From assembly GCF_015555905.1 (NCBI RefSeq), contig NZ_JADNLK010000007.1, positions 57,138 through 121,137 on the forward strand: a DNA stretch of 64,000 nucleotides. Reading direction: 5' to 3'. The stretch is from Clostridium sp. D43t1_170807_H7 (GTDB lineage Bacteria > Bacillota > Clostridia > Clostridiales > Clostridiaceae). How positions within the stretch are numbered: the stretch's first letter is position 1; every line of letters starts with the position of its first letter. A model generated the notes under the pieces. It saw only the letters and a program-made list of their open reading frames with translations, had not been told where the DNA came from and did no database searches. Positions 48,590 through 57,709 of this stretch are shown here, in pieces. Both the position numbers and the translations under genes were made by a program.

Positions 48590-48723
48590 AATAGGAGGTG
48601 TAAAGATTAATTATTGGTAAAAATGTTTAAATATTGATGTTATTTATGTATAATTAAATATATAAGTTAATAAATATTAGAATATTTTACGAGGTAGGTT
48701 ATTTTTTTAATGCTTGATAAATT
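48590..48723 (+). repeat. Promoter-bearing upstream block, copy 1
   Basis: Similar along its length to 59,740-59,875. Contains TTTAAA, a 17-base spacer and TATAAT (48,626-48,654), then ATATTTTACG and a TTATTTTTTTAA tract. It stands in front of the GNAT gene. A shorter relative lies at 52,850-52,900. Confidence 0.65.
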
Positions 48724-48801
48724 TGAATTTTATGATTAGTTTAAGTTAAATGAAATTATTATCAAAAGTAAACTAAATGTTTTTTATTGTATGGAGGTAC
48801 T

Positions 48802-49242
48802 ATGGAACAGATTATTGAAGCTAAGTCACTACTGAAAACTAAAGACTTATTGTCAATTCTTGCTGAAAGTATCTATAACCCTACAGAGGAAAGGTTAAAT
48901 AATCGAGCAGATAAGTACATTACAGATTCGAATACAGCAATATTTGCAATTAAAAATAATGATACATATAAAGGTATTATTATTTTAGATATCAGTAATA
49001 TTAAAGAAATTATAATACTTCAAATTGCAGTTACTAAGAGTTGTCAAAAATCAGGTATTGGTAGTTCTTTGATTAATTATTGTATTAAGACATTTCAACC
49101 TAATAAAATTGTAGCTGAAACAGATGATGATGCTATTGGATTTTATAAAAATTTTGGTTTCGATATATTATCCTTAGGTGATAAATATAGCTTGGGTATA
49201 ACAAGATATAGATGTATTTTAAAATGCAAACAGAAAAAATAG
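48802..49242 (+). CDS. GNAT family N-acetyltransferase
   Basis: A 146-residue protein with the acetyl-CoA binding motif CQKSGIGSSLINY (Q/RxxGxG/A) at about 83-95 and the GNAT C-terminal strand ETDDDAIGFYKNFGFDIL. The substrate is unknown. GGAGGT precedes the ATG. It is framed by the repeated upstream block and a tail repeat, so it looks like a single-gene cassette. Confidence 0.85.
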   Translation: MEQIIEAKSLLKTKDLLSILAESIYNPTEERLNNRADKYITDSNTAIFAIKNNDTYKGIIILDISNIKEIIILQIAVTKSCQKSGIGSSLINYCIKTFQPNKIVAETDDDAIGFYKNFGFDILSLGDKYSLGITRYRCILKCKQKK

Positions 49243-49261
49243 TTACTTAATAATCTTAATT

Positions 49262-49345
49262 TATTTTGAGCGTTAAATTCTAATTTGTAAAGTAGATTTT
49301 GTAAACAATTTCAATAAATAACGAACTAAAAGGGTCAACAATTTA
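49262..49345 (+). repeat. Tail repeat after the GNAT gene
   Basis: Contains AGCGTTAAATTC...ATTTGTAAAGTAG, shared with 58,964-59,003, and CAATAAATAACGAACTAAAAGG, shared (within 20-base stretches) with the tail at 61,285-61,340. It then breaks off into the HAD remnant. Confidence 0.55.
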
Positions 49346-49385
49346 TCTTATGAAATTTAGAGATAAAATAACAAAATATATTTAA

Positions 49386-49778
49386 GCATATGAGAACTGT
49401 ATTGAAATATTAAGTTATCTGTTAAAGAGCGAATATAAGTTATTTATAATATCCAATGGTCAAAGAATTTATAGTGAATATGAATTAAGGAAAATTGGAT
49501 TAATTGAATATTTTAGAGATATATTTTTTTATTCAGATGTAGGATACTTTGAACCCCATGAAAGAATATACGATGAAGCTTTTAAAAAATTTAATATTAA
49601 AGCGTGTGAAACAGTATTTATAGGGAATGAGTGGAATACGGATATTAAAGGTGCTTTAAAGTACAATATTGATGCTATCTACATTCATAGTAATCTGTCA
49701 AAGGATTATGAAAGGGATGAAAGTGTTAAATATATTTTAGATGAGAATTTACTGGAGTTAAAAAATATTTATATATAA
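49386..49778 (+). pseudogene. HAD-superfamily hydrolase, 5'-truncated
   Basis: A 130-codon frame without a start codon that begins just after a stop. It encodes the C-terminal half of a HAD hydrolase: LFIISNGQR (motif II), SDVGYFEPHERIYDEAF (motif III Lys region, here EPH rather than KPD/KP) and VFIGNEWNTDIKGA (motif IV, acidic GNxxxxD). The N-terminal motif I (DxDxT) is missing, so it is a remnant joined to the tail repeat. Confidence 0.75.
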
Positions 49779-49934
49779 AAAGAAAACTAAAAAGTAGAAT
49801 TAGTTCAAAATGTATATAAAGTAATTTATAATAAGTAAGTTTAATTGTATTAAGAGTTTATATATTTTGAATTATGTATAAGGTATTCAAAGTACAAAAT
49901 AAATATAAATAAAAGAGTAAGAGAGGTTAAAAAG

Positions 49935-50858
49935 ATGAACAAAATTTTAGTATCAGGATTAATTAATATTGAAACAACATTAAAGGTTAAAGGATTTCCA
50001 ATTGATTATTTTCCAATAGATTATCCTTTTTTCGGAATAAACTCATCGGTATCTGGTGTTGGTGTTAATATCCCTAAAGCTTTAAGTACTCTAAATGAAG
50101 AGGTTAAAGTAGTGTCTTTAATAGCTAGAGATGATGATGGAGAGAGAGTAATAAATACTTTTAAAAAAGAAGGCTGGAGTACTGAGTATATAAGTACTGA
50201 TTTAAAAAGTACACCACAATCTATAGTTTTATATGACCAAACAGGGAAGAGATCGATTTATTGTGATTTAAAAGATATTCAAGATAAAACATTGGATGAA
50301 GAAGTGCTAGAAAAGGCAGTCGAAGATTGCTCTGTAGTAATAGCGTGTAATATAAATTTCTCAAGACCTTTATTAAAAGTAGCAAAAAAGAAAGGTGTAT
50401 TAATCGCTACAGATGTACATGTTTTAAGTAATATAGAAGATGAATATAATAGGGATTTTATGGAGAATGCAGATATTTTGTTTTTAAGTGATGAACAAAT
50501 TCCTTGTGAAAGCAAGAAGTTTATAACGCAATTAAAGAATAAATTTAATGCTAAAATAATTGTTATGGGACAAGGTAAAAAAGGTGCTATGATGTATGTT
50601 CGTGAAGAAGATAAGTTATACACAATTGATGCAGTGGATACAAGAGAAGTTGTAAATACAGTAGGAGCTGGAGATGCATTATTTAGTTCATTTATTCACT
50701 ATTATATAAAGGGAAATAGCCCAATTGAAGCATTAAAGAGAGCTGAAGTGTTTGCGTCATATAAAATAGGAGAAGATGGTGCTGCAAATGGATTTACTAC
50801 AGAAGAAAATATAGAAAAAATGTATAAAGAGTTAAGATTCAATATTGAAATAGAGTAA
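49935..50858 (+). CDS. PfkB family carbohydrate kinase
   Basis: A 307-residue ribokinase-like sugar or nucleoside kinase. It has an N-terminal substrate lid, the GVGVNIPKALSTL segment (about 36), and the catalytic anion-hole and base motif NTVGAGDALFSSFI (about 240-253). The substrate cannot be told. Its codon use and monocistronic setting resemble the surrounding single-gene units. GAGAGG lies before the ATG. Confidence 0.88.
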   Translation: MNKILVSGLINIETTLKVKGFPIDYFPIDYPFFGINSSVSGVGVNIPKALSTLNEEVKVVSLIARDDDGERVINTFKKEGWSTEYISTDLKSTPQSIVLYDQTGKRSIYCDLKDIQDKTLDEEVLEKAVEDCSVVIACNINFSRPLLKVAKKKGVLIATDVHVLSNIEDEYNRDFMENADILFLSDEQIPCESKKFITQLKNKFNAKIIVMGQGKKGAMMYVREEDKLYTIDAVDTREVVNTVGAGDALFSSFIHYYIKGNSPIEALKRAEVFASYKIGEDGAANGFTTEENIEKMYKELRFNIEIE

Positions 50859-50897
50859 TTTTAAAATATGACATCTATAATTAGTTTAAAGTAAATG

Positions 50898-50941
50898 GTA
50901 CCCTATCACTATAGAAATTTAATAGTGGAGGGTATTTATTT
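50898..50941 (+). terminator. Probable terminator after pfkB-like gene
   Basis: Imperfect stem ACCCTATCACTAT / ATAGTGGAGGGT followed by a T-rich stretch. Confidence 0.6.
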
Positions 50942-50994
50942 GTAAGCGTAAAAAAATTAACTAACACACAAATAGTAATTAGGGGGATAGAAAT

Positions 50995-51729
50995 TTGTTT
51001 TCTGAAAGAAGAGAATTGAAAGTACTTCTTGTAATTGGGATATTTGTTATTCAACAATTAACAAGTAAATTTGCTGGATTTATAGCAAATTTATTCAATT
51101 ATAATACAATAGATAAAGATGGTGTATTTGCATGGATTTCTGTTCATCATATTATACAATTGCTTGTTGGATTGGTTATAATAATATTCTTATCTAGGAA
51201 ATTAAATCTAGATTTTAATTTAAAAATTGGAAGTATAAAGATTGGTGTAAAATATATTTTAATATTTTCATCAATAATGTTTATATATGTAATACTTACT
51301 TATATAAGTGGATATTATTTTAATAAAATTGCCTCATATAACTATAAATTAAATACAAAAAATATTATTTGTACTTTAGGGTTTCAATTTTTTTTATCTG
51401 GTACATCAGAGGAAATATTATTTAGAGCATTGCCTATAACATTATTAATATTTATATTTGGTAGCAATAAAAAGATTAGTATAAAAACTTGGAATATTCC
51501 ATTAGAAATAATTATCTCAGCATTATTTTTCTCCGTTGCACATATAAGTTGGTCTTTATATCCATTTATTATAAACCTAGATTTATTTCAATTAATTTAT
51601 GCTTTTGTTCTAGGTATAGCCTATGGTTATGCATACATACGAAGCCAGAGTATAGTTTATCCTATATTAATGCATAGTATAAGTAATGTATTAATGGTAG
51701 GTATAGGATATATTTTTGCATCTTTATAA
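50995..51729 (+). CDS. CPBP-family intramembrane metalloprotease
   Basis: A 244-residue protein with about seven membrane helices. The glutamate motif SEEILFR (about 142), FFSVAH (about 180) and HSISN near the C-terminus form the expected CPBP (Abi) active-site set. The family includes CAAX-processing and bacteriocin-immunity proteins; the target is unknown. The start is a TTG with AGGGGG eight bases upstream. A tail-repeat fragment follows at 51,782. Confidence 0.85.
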   Translation: MFSERRELKVLLVIGIFVIQQLTSKFAGFIANLFNYNTIDKDGVFAWISVHHIIQLLVGLVIIIFLSRKLNLDFNLKIGSIKIGVKYILIFSSIMFIYVILTYISGYYFNKIASYNYKLNTKNIICTLGFQFFLSGTSEEILFRALPITLLIFIFGSNKKISIKTWNIPLEIIISALFFSVAHISWSLYPFIINLDLFQLIYAFVLGIAYGYAYIRSQSIVYPILMHSISNVLMVGIGYIFASL

Positions 51730-51781
51730 TGAAAAAATGTGTAATTAAATAAAATTTTTATTAAATGATAGTAAAAATCTA

Positions 51782-51812
51782 AGTTAGCGAATAGATTTGA
51801 AATAATATAATG
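51782..51812 (+). repeat. Tail repeat fragment after CPBP gene
   Basis: AGTTAGCGAATAGATTTGAA and following bases match the start of the tail repeat at 60,168. Confidence 0.5.
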
Positions 51813-51884
51813 TTAAAGGTCACTTTCATAACAATCTTTAAGTTAATCTAAATATACACATTATTATATTTAATCCCTAGCACC

Positions 51885-52020
51885 GTCTTTTGGTGATATT
51901 TACTGGTGCTAATGAGGACTAGAAAGGCGTCCTGTCCTCTAATTAGCAACTAAGGAAATGTTACTAAAAGTGTCCCTGCTGAAAAAAGTGGAGGAGCATA
52001 TCATTACTATTTGTCCACTT
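51885..52020 (+). repeat. Structured repeat, copy 1
   Basis: About 120 bases nearly identical to 61,499-61,620: CTAGCACCGTCTTTTGGTGA, GGTGCTAATGAGGACTAGAA, then a CTGTCCTCTAATTAGCAACT stretch. This copy has diverged in its second half and lost the closing stem seen in the other. The rest of the 51,730-52,077 gap has no gene. Confidence 0.75.
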
Positions 52021-52077
52021 TTATTCTAAATCTTAATAAATTAAAATTGTTTATCAAATTAAATCTATAAATTAAAC

Positions 52078-52509
52078 TTAATATCCCCAGGTTTTAAGTT
52101 TCCAGTTTATATCTCCTTTGTTACGAACTAAAATCCATTGCCAGTCGCTATAAGTATCATTAGGATTTAAGCTACCATCGCCACCTGATGAACCTACATC
52201 AAAATTTGATAATAAAACTATCGCCTCATCAGCATTATATTGACTTGCCCACGAACTTGCTGATGATAGGTTAATATCATCGTCATACCATAAATCCGTT
52301 AATTTGCAGCCTCTAAAACCAAATTTAAATTGACGTTTAGCAGTTATCATTGCTTTTTCAATATCTTTTTTACTATATACTTCGGATTCATTGATAATCT
52401 GATTAACATTTTTTATATTTCCAAACATGAAAGTATTAATGAGATATAATACTAAAATACCTATACTCATTATCAAAATTAAACTTATAAATTTTCTTTT
52501 TTTATTCAT
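52078..52509 (-). CDS. Membrane-anchored or secreted protein, DUF4829-like
   Basis: A 143-residue protein with a basic start, one membrane helix (about 6-28) and an external domain: VYSKKDIEKAMITAKRQF, FRGCKLTDLWYDDD and a C-terminal Ser/Gly-rich SSGGDGSLNPNDTYSDWQW. Similar proteins occur widely in Clostridium in accessory regions; I recall them as DUF4829-like, not certain. The function is unknown. GGAGGG precedes the ATG. Confidence 0.7.
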   Translation of the reverse strand: MNKKRKFISLILIMSIGILVLYLINTFMFGNIKNVNQIINESEVYSKKDIEKAMITAKRQFKFGFRGCKLTDLWYDDDINLSSASSWASQYNADEAIVLLSNFDVGSSGGDGSLNPNDTYSDWQWILVRNKGDINWKLKTWGY

Positions 52510-52681
52510 TGCTCCCTCCCCAATACTAAGTGTAAAATAATTTAATACTATTAGTAATTAGTTTATATTTTTATTATACTGGAATTATATATCGTAATTC
52601 CAATATAATATGTAAATAAAAACACCTTTATACAAATATTGGTTTAACACTTTTAAAATCCTTTATTTTAGTATAATTAAA

Positions 52682-52735
52682 TAGATAAACGAATTAATTA
52701 TTAAGCTTTGAATTTATAGCCTGTTGTAGTAAAAA
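52682..52735 (-). repeat. Short copy of the GATAAACGAATTAATTATTAAGC repeat core
   Basis: Matches the core at 47,388 and 59,200 (GATAAACGAATTAATTATTA, then AAGCTTTGAATTTATAGCCT) and then diverges. It is an isolated fragment of the large non-coding repeat. Confidence 0.7.
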
Positions 52736-52849
52736 TAACTTCGATGTTGAAATGCAGCAAATAGAGACTGGTAAATATAAAAAGAAGATATATCATATGC
52801 AACATATAAATGCCTACCATAGTAGATTAAACAATTTATATTTAATAGT

Positions 52850-52900
52850 AAATAATGTTTAATATTTACCATTATTTATGTATAATTAAATAAGAAAGTA
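52850..52900 (+). repeat. Promoter-bearing upstream block, copy 2 (short)
   Basis: TTTAAT, a 17-base spacer and TATAAT (52,858-52,886), within sequence resembling 48,624-48,660. It precedes the broken membrane gene. The rest of the 52,510-52,941 gap shows nothing else. Confidence 0.5.
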
Positions 52901-52941
52901 GTGCCTAATTGTGTTAAATTATTCATCAAATGGAGAGGGTT

Positions 52942-53603
52942 ATGGGAAAATTACTTTTGATTAAAGGGTGGGATTACTTTAAATTTACGATACTTATTTT
53001 TGCAAGTTTGTGTATTGAATTATTATATGGTGTATTACTTGAGCCATTGATATATGGAGTACAAATGCAAAAGTGGAGACCAGAACAAATGATAATTCAT
53101 TGGACTTTAACTTGCATATCTTGGAGTATAGCACTATATTTTATTTTGCTATATGCACAAAGAAAAGTAGAATTTTCTATTAAGGGTAATAGTAAAAAAG
53201 TAGAGGTATGGAGGTGGAGTGTAATTATTGTATGTATTATAATTTGCATTGTATCATCCTATATTTTATGGAATGGATTTAAACCAGTTAAAGAATTTAT
53301 TAATTTAGGTTTGATTAGGTTTGTTTTTCAGTATTTATATTACTTTTTCGAAACTTGTATGTTTACTGAAATTATTATATTTGGATAACTTGCTTTTGAA
53401 AAATGGTTTAAAAACCCTAATATTCCGTATGGAGGCATATTATGTGCGTTAACATGGGGGCAGGACACTTTGCAACAAAAGGAGATATTGTTACAGGTAT
53501 ATTATCAATGGTTTTAGGATTTATATTTGGATCCTCATATCTATTATTGAAAAGAGATGCTATTAAAACTGTGATAGTATTGTTTTTAATGTTTATATTA
53601 TAG
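52942..53603 (+). pseudogene. Broken CPBP-like membrane protein gene
   Basis: The frame from the ATG at 52,942 encodes four membrane helices and ends at a TAA (53,386-53,388) within FTEIIIFG. The same frame continues as LAFEKWFKNPNIPYGG to about 53,455; a second frame then carries AGHFATKGDIVTGILSMV to a stop at 53,601. One nonsense change and one indel restore a protein of about 220 residues whose TWGAGHFATKG segment resembles CPBP relatives. Confidence 0.7.
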
Positions 53604-53758
53604 GAATTAGAATTTTAATAGTATGTAAGTTAGTCATTATATAATTAATAAAAAAATACAAATTTAATGAGTGAATTTTTAGGAATAATTTTAGTAAATT
53701 TAAAAAAATTAATAAATATTAGTAATATTATGAGAGCTAATATTTTTCGGGAGGATAT

Positions 53759-54361
53759 ATGGGAGCAGAAGATAAATCAGAAAAAGCTTATGATAAAAAA
53801 GCTGATAATTATAATAATACTTTTGATGGAAGATTTACAGAAAAATTCAAACAGATTTTACAAAATGAAGTTGTTTTACAAAAAAATTATAAGCTTTTAG
53901 ATGTCGCTTGTGGCAACGGAGAATTGGTAAGCAGATTTTTAAAAAATAATGATATTAAAGGCTTTGGTATAGATATTTCAGGTAATATGATAAAAAATGC
54001 CAAACTACTATGTCCACAGGGAAGTTTTAAAAAAAGCAATTGCGAGCACACTGGATTTGAGAGAAATTTTTTTGATGTAATAACAGTAAGTGCAGCTTAT
54101 CATCACTTCCCTAATGTACATTTATTTGCAAAAGAATGTCATAGGATATTAAAAAAAGACGGTCGTTTATATATAGCAGAAGTTTATTTACCTAATGTTT
54201 TGAGACTACTTATAAACCCCTTTATTAAGTTGTCTAAAGAAGGAGATGTTAAGATTTATTCGACTTTAGATATCATAAGTAATTTTGAAGAAGTTGGTTT
54301 CGTTTGTAGTAAAAAAACATTTAAAGGATTTGTCCAATTATTAGAGCTTCAAAAGAAATAA
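53759..54361 (+). CDS. Class I SAM-dependent methyltransferase
   Basis: A 200-residue protein with SAM motif I LLDVACGNGEL (about 43), the acidic residue in GFGIDISGNM (motif II), and the motif around VITVSAAYHHFPN (about 112) with RILKKDGRLYIAE after it. This is a UbiE/Methyltransf_11-type protein; the substrate is unknown. GGGAGG lies five bases before the ATG. Confidence 0.87.
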   Translation: MGAEDKSEKAYDKKADNYNNTFDGRFTEKFKQILQNEVVLQKNYKLLDVACGNGELVSRFLKNNDIKGFGIDISGNMIKNAKLLCPQGSFKKSNCEHTGFERNFFDVITVSAAYHHFPNVHLFAKECHRILKKDGRLYIAEVYLPNVLRLLINPFIKLSKEGDVKIYSTLDIISNFEEVGFVCSKKTFKGFVQLLELQKK

Positions 54362-54491
54362 TATTATACGTATAATTAATATAATACGAGAAGGAAAAAG
54401 AACGACTATTAATTTTTTATAGACGTTATTTTTTCTGTGAATACATGTGAGATTTTAAGTATGAAAAGCTATGGGATTTTTAGTTTTTTAC

Positions 54492-54530
54492 CTTTAAACG
54501 GAACCCGTTGACAATTTATAGGTTCTTTTT
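54492..54530 (+). terminator. Probable terminator after methyltransferase
   Basis: GGAACC / GGTTC arms and a T-run within GACAATTTATAGG, similar to the terminator part of the tail repeat at 60,212-60,243. Confidence 0.5.
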
Positions 54531-54583
54531 AAATATATCATTTTCAATATTATTCTTAAACATAGCTTAAATTAATATAAGTT

Positions 54584-54636
54584 AAAATAAATCCTCTGAT
54601 ATGCAGTTAAGCTGAAAAAGAGAGGATTTATTTTTT
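54584..54636 (+). terminator. Terminator hairpin, second related copy
   Basis: AAATAAATCCTCT / AGAGGATTTATTT with inner AGTTAAGCT and a T-run; near copy of 47,236-47,286. Confidence 0.8.
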
Positions 54637-54768
54637 TCTTTGTTTAAAAAGTTATGAAAATTTTCCAGTTGATTTATTAGATGTAATAAAACATTGTATT
54701 ATTTTGTTAGTGTTAAAAGAAGTTTTAAAGATTTGTTTTAAAAGAATAATTGAGTTTGGAGGAGTGAG

Positions 54769-55227
54769 ATGAAATATAGTATTGAACAGGACGGTTTTTA
54801 TGGTATAAAATTCTGTCCTGAAGACAATAAATATCCTGATAAAATCATAATTAGTTTTACAGGTAGTGATGGAAATTTCAAATTAGCTTGTAAAATGGCT
54901 GAATACTTTAATGGAATAGGCATAACAAGTATCGCAATTGCTTATTGGAAATTTAAAGGGTTACCTAAAAAGTTTGTTAAAGTACCATTAGAAACTATAG
55001 AAAATGTAGTAAAACATATGAAGCAGGAAGGATATAAAAAAATAGCACTATGTGGTATATCCAAGGGAGGAGAACTTGCTTTATTAAGTGGTAGCATGTT
55101 TAAGCAAATTAATGGTGTAATCGCAATATCACCTATTCATGTAAGTGCTATTGGATTTAGTGGAATGAAAAAAGTTCAAGAATCTTCTTGGTCTTATTGT
55201 TATACGGCGAATTATTCTATACCATAA
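54769..55227 (+). pseudogene. Alpha/beta hydrolase (BAAT/dienelactone-hydrolase-like), 5' part, split by transposon
   Basis: Codons 1-143 (to 55,197) encode the first half of an alpha/beta hydrolase: IIISFTGSDGN, then the nucleophile elbow GISKGGELALLSG (about 104), then VIAISPIHV. The frame enters the transposon at 55,198 and adds ten transposon-encoded residues before a stop. The second half lies at 58,531-58,950. Without the transposon the gene would encode 282 residues. GGAGG precedes the ATG. Confidence 0.9.
55192..55197. repeat. Target-site duplication, left
   Basis: TCTTAT directly before the transposon's left TGT end; repeated at 58,525-58,530. Confidence 0.85.
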
Positions 55228-55228
55228 A

Positions 55229-55323
55229 AGTCAGATTAAATTATCTTAATTACACTAGTTTTTAATAAGATTATTTAATCTGACTTATGTTTTTTAGCTC
55301 AAAAATGCAGATTATTTAATCTT
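55229..55323. repeat. Left-end transposase-binding-site repeats
   Basis: AGTCAGATTAAATTATCTTA at 55,229, an inverted AAGATTATTTAATCTGACTT at 55,267, and CAGATTATTTAATCTT at 55,308. A matching site is at 58,406-58,427 in the right end. Confidence 0.7.
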
Positions 55324-55330
55324 AATTTTT

Positions 55331-55363
55331 TAATAATAAAAAGGGACTAGAAACAGTCCCTAA
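55331..55363 (-). terminator. Terminator of the transposon operon
   Basis: AGGGACT / AGTCCCT stem; the T-run lies on the minus strand. Confidence 0.8.
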
Positions 55364-55455
55364 GTGATAATTATTCATTTATATATTTAATTGCTGTCGC
55401 TACCGGTTACCCCATCTTAATTTTTTATAATAATATGTAAATTACGTACAAATCC

Positions 55456-56265
55456 TTAATTACTAATAATACTTACTTCTTTGTGAGCGTTAAAAATATC
55501 TTCTTTAGTTATAAATTTGTTTTCTTTTGAAGCAGCTGAAATTAAACACATTCTACATATTGAATTAATTTCTCTTGGATGTCCATTTGTCATAGAATAA
55601 AGTAAATCAAAGCAATCATCAGCAAATAGTGGCTCATTACAACCGGCTGCGCTTAGGCGACTTACAATATAATCTTTAATTTCATTAGCACCTAAACCTT
55701 CTAGATGATAATTAACAGAAATACGTTGTCTTAAGGCTTCATGATTTGATCTATTAATTTGATTAATAAAATTTGTTTGACCTGCTAATACTATAATAGC
55801 AAGATCTTTAGAATCCATCTGAAAGTTAAAAATTATTCTTAGGTCATCTAAGACTGAGTTTTTAAGAAATTGTGCTTCATCTAAAATAATTATAGGAGTA
55901 ATGTTTTTATTAGTAGCATAATTAAAGATGGATTCTTGAATTTGCTTGAAAATAGTAACTTTCTTATTAGCAGGCTCAACTCCTAATCCATCACATAATG
56001 CTCTATAAAAATCCATAACAGTTAATGTAGATAAAGGAATATATACACACTTAAATAAATTGGGGTTTAAGCTCTCTTTAAAATATCTAAGCAATGATGA
56101 TTTGCCAGCACCTGGCTCACCGGTAATTAATCCGAAGCCTTTATTTTGTTTTAAAAAGTCTAATCTACTTAGACCTTGATTAAATTGATATGATTTATAA
56201 AAATTTTTAGTATTAACTTCTTTAGTAAATGGGTCAAAAGTTAACCCATAATAAGCTCTATACAT
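55456..56265 (-). CDS. ExeA/TniB-like AAA ATPase of the transposon
   Basis: A 269-residue AAA ATPase. It begins with the ExeA/GspA-like YRAYYGLTFDPFTKEV, has Walker A TGEPGAGKSS (about 48), Walker B PIIILDEAQF (about 129), a sensor segment VLAGQ and a C-terminal helical lid with GHPREINSICR. By analogy with TnsC, TniB and MuB it probably selects targets and activates the DDE transposase encoded just upstream (3-bp gap). GGAGG lies before the ATG. Confidence 0.92.
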   Translation of the reverse strand: MYRAYYGLTFDPFTKEVNTKNFYKSYQFNQGLSRLDFLKQNKGFGLITGEPGAGKSSLLRYFKESLNPNLFKCVYIPLSTLTVMDFYRALCDGLGVEPANKKVTIFKQIQESIFNYATNKNITPIIILDEAQFLKNSVLDDLRIIFNFQMDSKDLAIIVLAGQTNFINQINRSNHEALRQRISVNYHLEGLGANEIKDYIVSRLSAAGCNEPLFADDCFDLLYSMTNGHPREINSICRMCLISAASKENKFITKEDIFNAHKEVSIISN

Positions 56266-56267
56266 TT

Positions 56268-57536
56268 TTAATTTACCTCCTTGTTATCAGAAAATGGTGA
56301 AAAATCAACAGCTTCTTTTTTACTACCACGCTTTAATTTTGAATTATCTATTTTATTCACTTTAACTATTCTTTCTAATCGCTCTCCATTTTCGGAGAAA
56401 ATGAAGGCTTCTTCATTATTTGTAGGATCGTATCTTATATAAAGTTTACTTCCAATATATTTACTAGGTACTTCATAAATTTCTTTATCAATAGACACAG
56501 TAGAATCATTTTTAACCTTTCTTTCTACTCTATAAAGAAAAACATTCCTTAACTCTTGCTCTGTAAATCTTTTTATATTATCTATATTAGCTAAAAATTT
56601 ATTTATAGGTTTATCTTTTATACCATTATGGTATGCACGATTATAATTAAGCTCTACATATTCATTTAAGGATTTATTTAGTTCATCTATAGATTGAAAA
56701 GAACTAGTGTCTATTAATTGTTGCCATTGTTTTTGAAGTGTCTGAAACCATCTTTCTATTTTTCCTTTTGATTGTGGCGAATATGGCTCTGCAAAGCAGA
56801 GTGCGCAGCCTAGCGAAGCACAAATAAGCTCCATTTGACCCGATCTATAAACTTTGCCATTATCAAAAAATACCTTTTTAGGAACACCTCGAGTAGCTAC
56901 AGCATCTTTAAATACTTCTAATACTGAAAGAAGATTATCACTTTTAAATGCCTTACAACTAACAATTAATCTTGAAGCATCATCTAAAAAAGCTACTATA
57001 TAAGTTTTATGCTTAACACCATTAATAGTTAAGTATGGTCCAACTGAAATATCCGATTGCCAACAATCGTTGGCGTTTTCAAATTCAAAAGCTCTTCTAT
57101 CCTTTATATTGGAATCTGTGCTTAAATCCAAGTTCTTAATATATCTTTGTACAGTAGAAAGCGATAGTTCAAAAGGTTTTACCTTTGTAGTAATAATAAT
57201 TTCTTGATAAATAGATTTAGCTGTTCTTTTAGGGTTTGCTTTCTTTAAACTAATAACTAACTCCTTAACTTCAGCTTTTAATTTTCTAGACTCACCTTTG
57301 TCACTTCGATTTTTAGGGTATAATCCATCAATTCCTTTAGTTTTGTAAAGTCTTAGCCATTCTTTAATTGTTGATGGTGCATATTCTTTTTTTAGCCCTA
57401 AAGGGCTGTCGTAAACTTTTGCACAAATTTCTTCTAAATAATCTTTTACTGTTTTATTCGGATAAGTATTATTTAAAATTGGTGCAATTAGAGAAAATCT
57501 AAATAATGCTATTTCTCTTCTTAATTTTTCGTCCAT
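56268..57536 (-). CDS. DDE (rve) transposase of the transposon
   Basis: A 422-residue transposase. The N-terminal helix-turn-helix region (about 20-130) binds DNA. The integrase core has catalytic Asp in CWQSDISVGP (about 163), Asp in VFFDNGK (about 226) and Glu in SKGKIERWF (about 262), the D,D-35-E spacing. The C-terminal Mu-transposase-like beta barrel includes YEVPSKYIGSKLYIRYDP. It forms an operon with the ATPase. AAAGGAG lies nine bases before the ATG. Confidence 0.93.
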   Translation of the reverse strand: MDEKLRREIALFRFSLIAPILNNTYPNKTVKDYLEEICAKVYDSPLGLKKEYAPSTIKEWLRLYKTKGIDGLYPKNRSDKGESRKLKAEVKELVISLKKANPKRTAKSIYQEIIITTKVKPFELSLSTVQRYIKNLDLSTDSNIKDRRAFEFENANDCWQSDISVGPYLTINGVKHKTYIVAFLDDASRLIVSCKAFKSDNLLSVLEVFKDAVATRGVPKKVFFDNGKVYRSGQMELICASLGCALCFAEPYSPQSKGKIERWFQTLQKQWQQLIDTSSFQSIDELNKSLNEYVELNYNRAYHNGIKDKPINKFLANIDNIKRFTEQELRNVFLYRVERKVKNDSTVSIDKEIYEVPSKYIGSKLYIRYDPTNNEEAFIFSENGERLERIVKVNKIDNSKLKRGSKKEAVDFSPFSDNKEVN

Positions 57537-57709
57537 TTAACTAAACTCCTTTCTTAATATATAAAAGGATATGACAATTTTATTAATTTAATCCCTACAA
57601 AGTTGTGTGGGGTTGGATAAAAAGGTGAAATTTACATTTGGAAAGATAAGGATTTTAATTTTAAAATAGATATATTTCTATTAACTTGCATAACGAATAG
57701 AGGTAATGA

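Noticed and set aside
53667..53900. 77-codon frame before the methyltransferase
   Set aside because: It overlaps the well-supported methyltransferase start in another frame and is Ile/Lys low-complexity.
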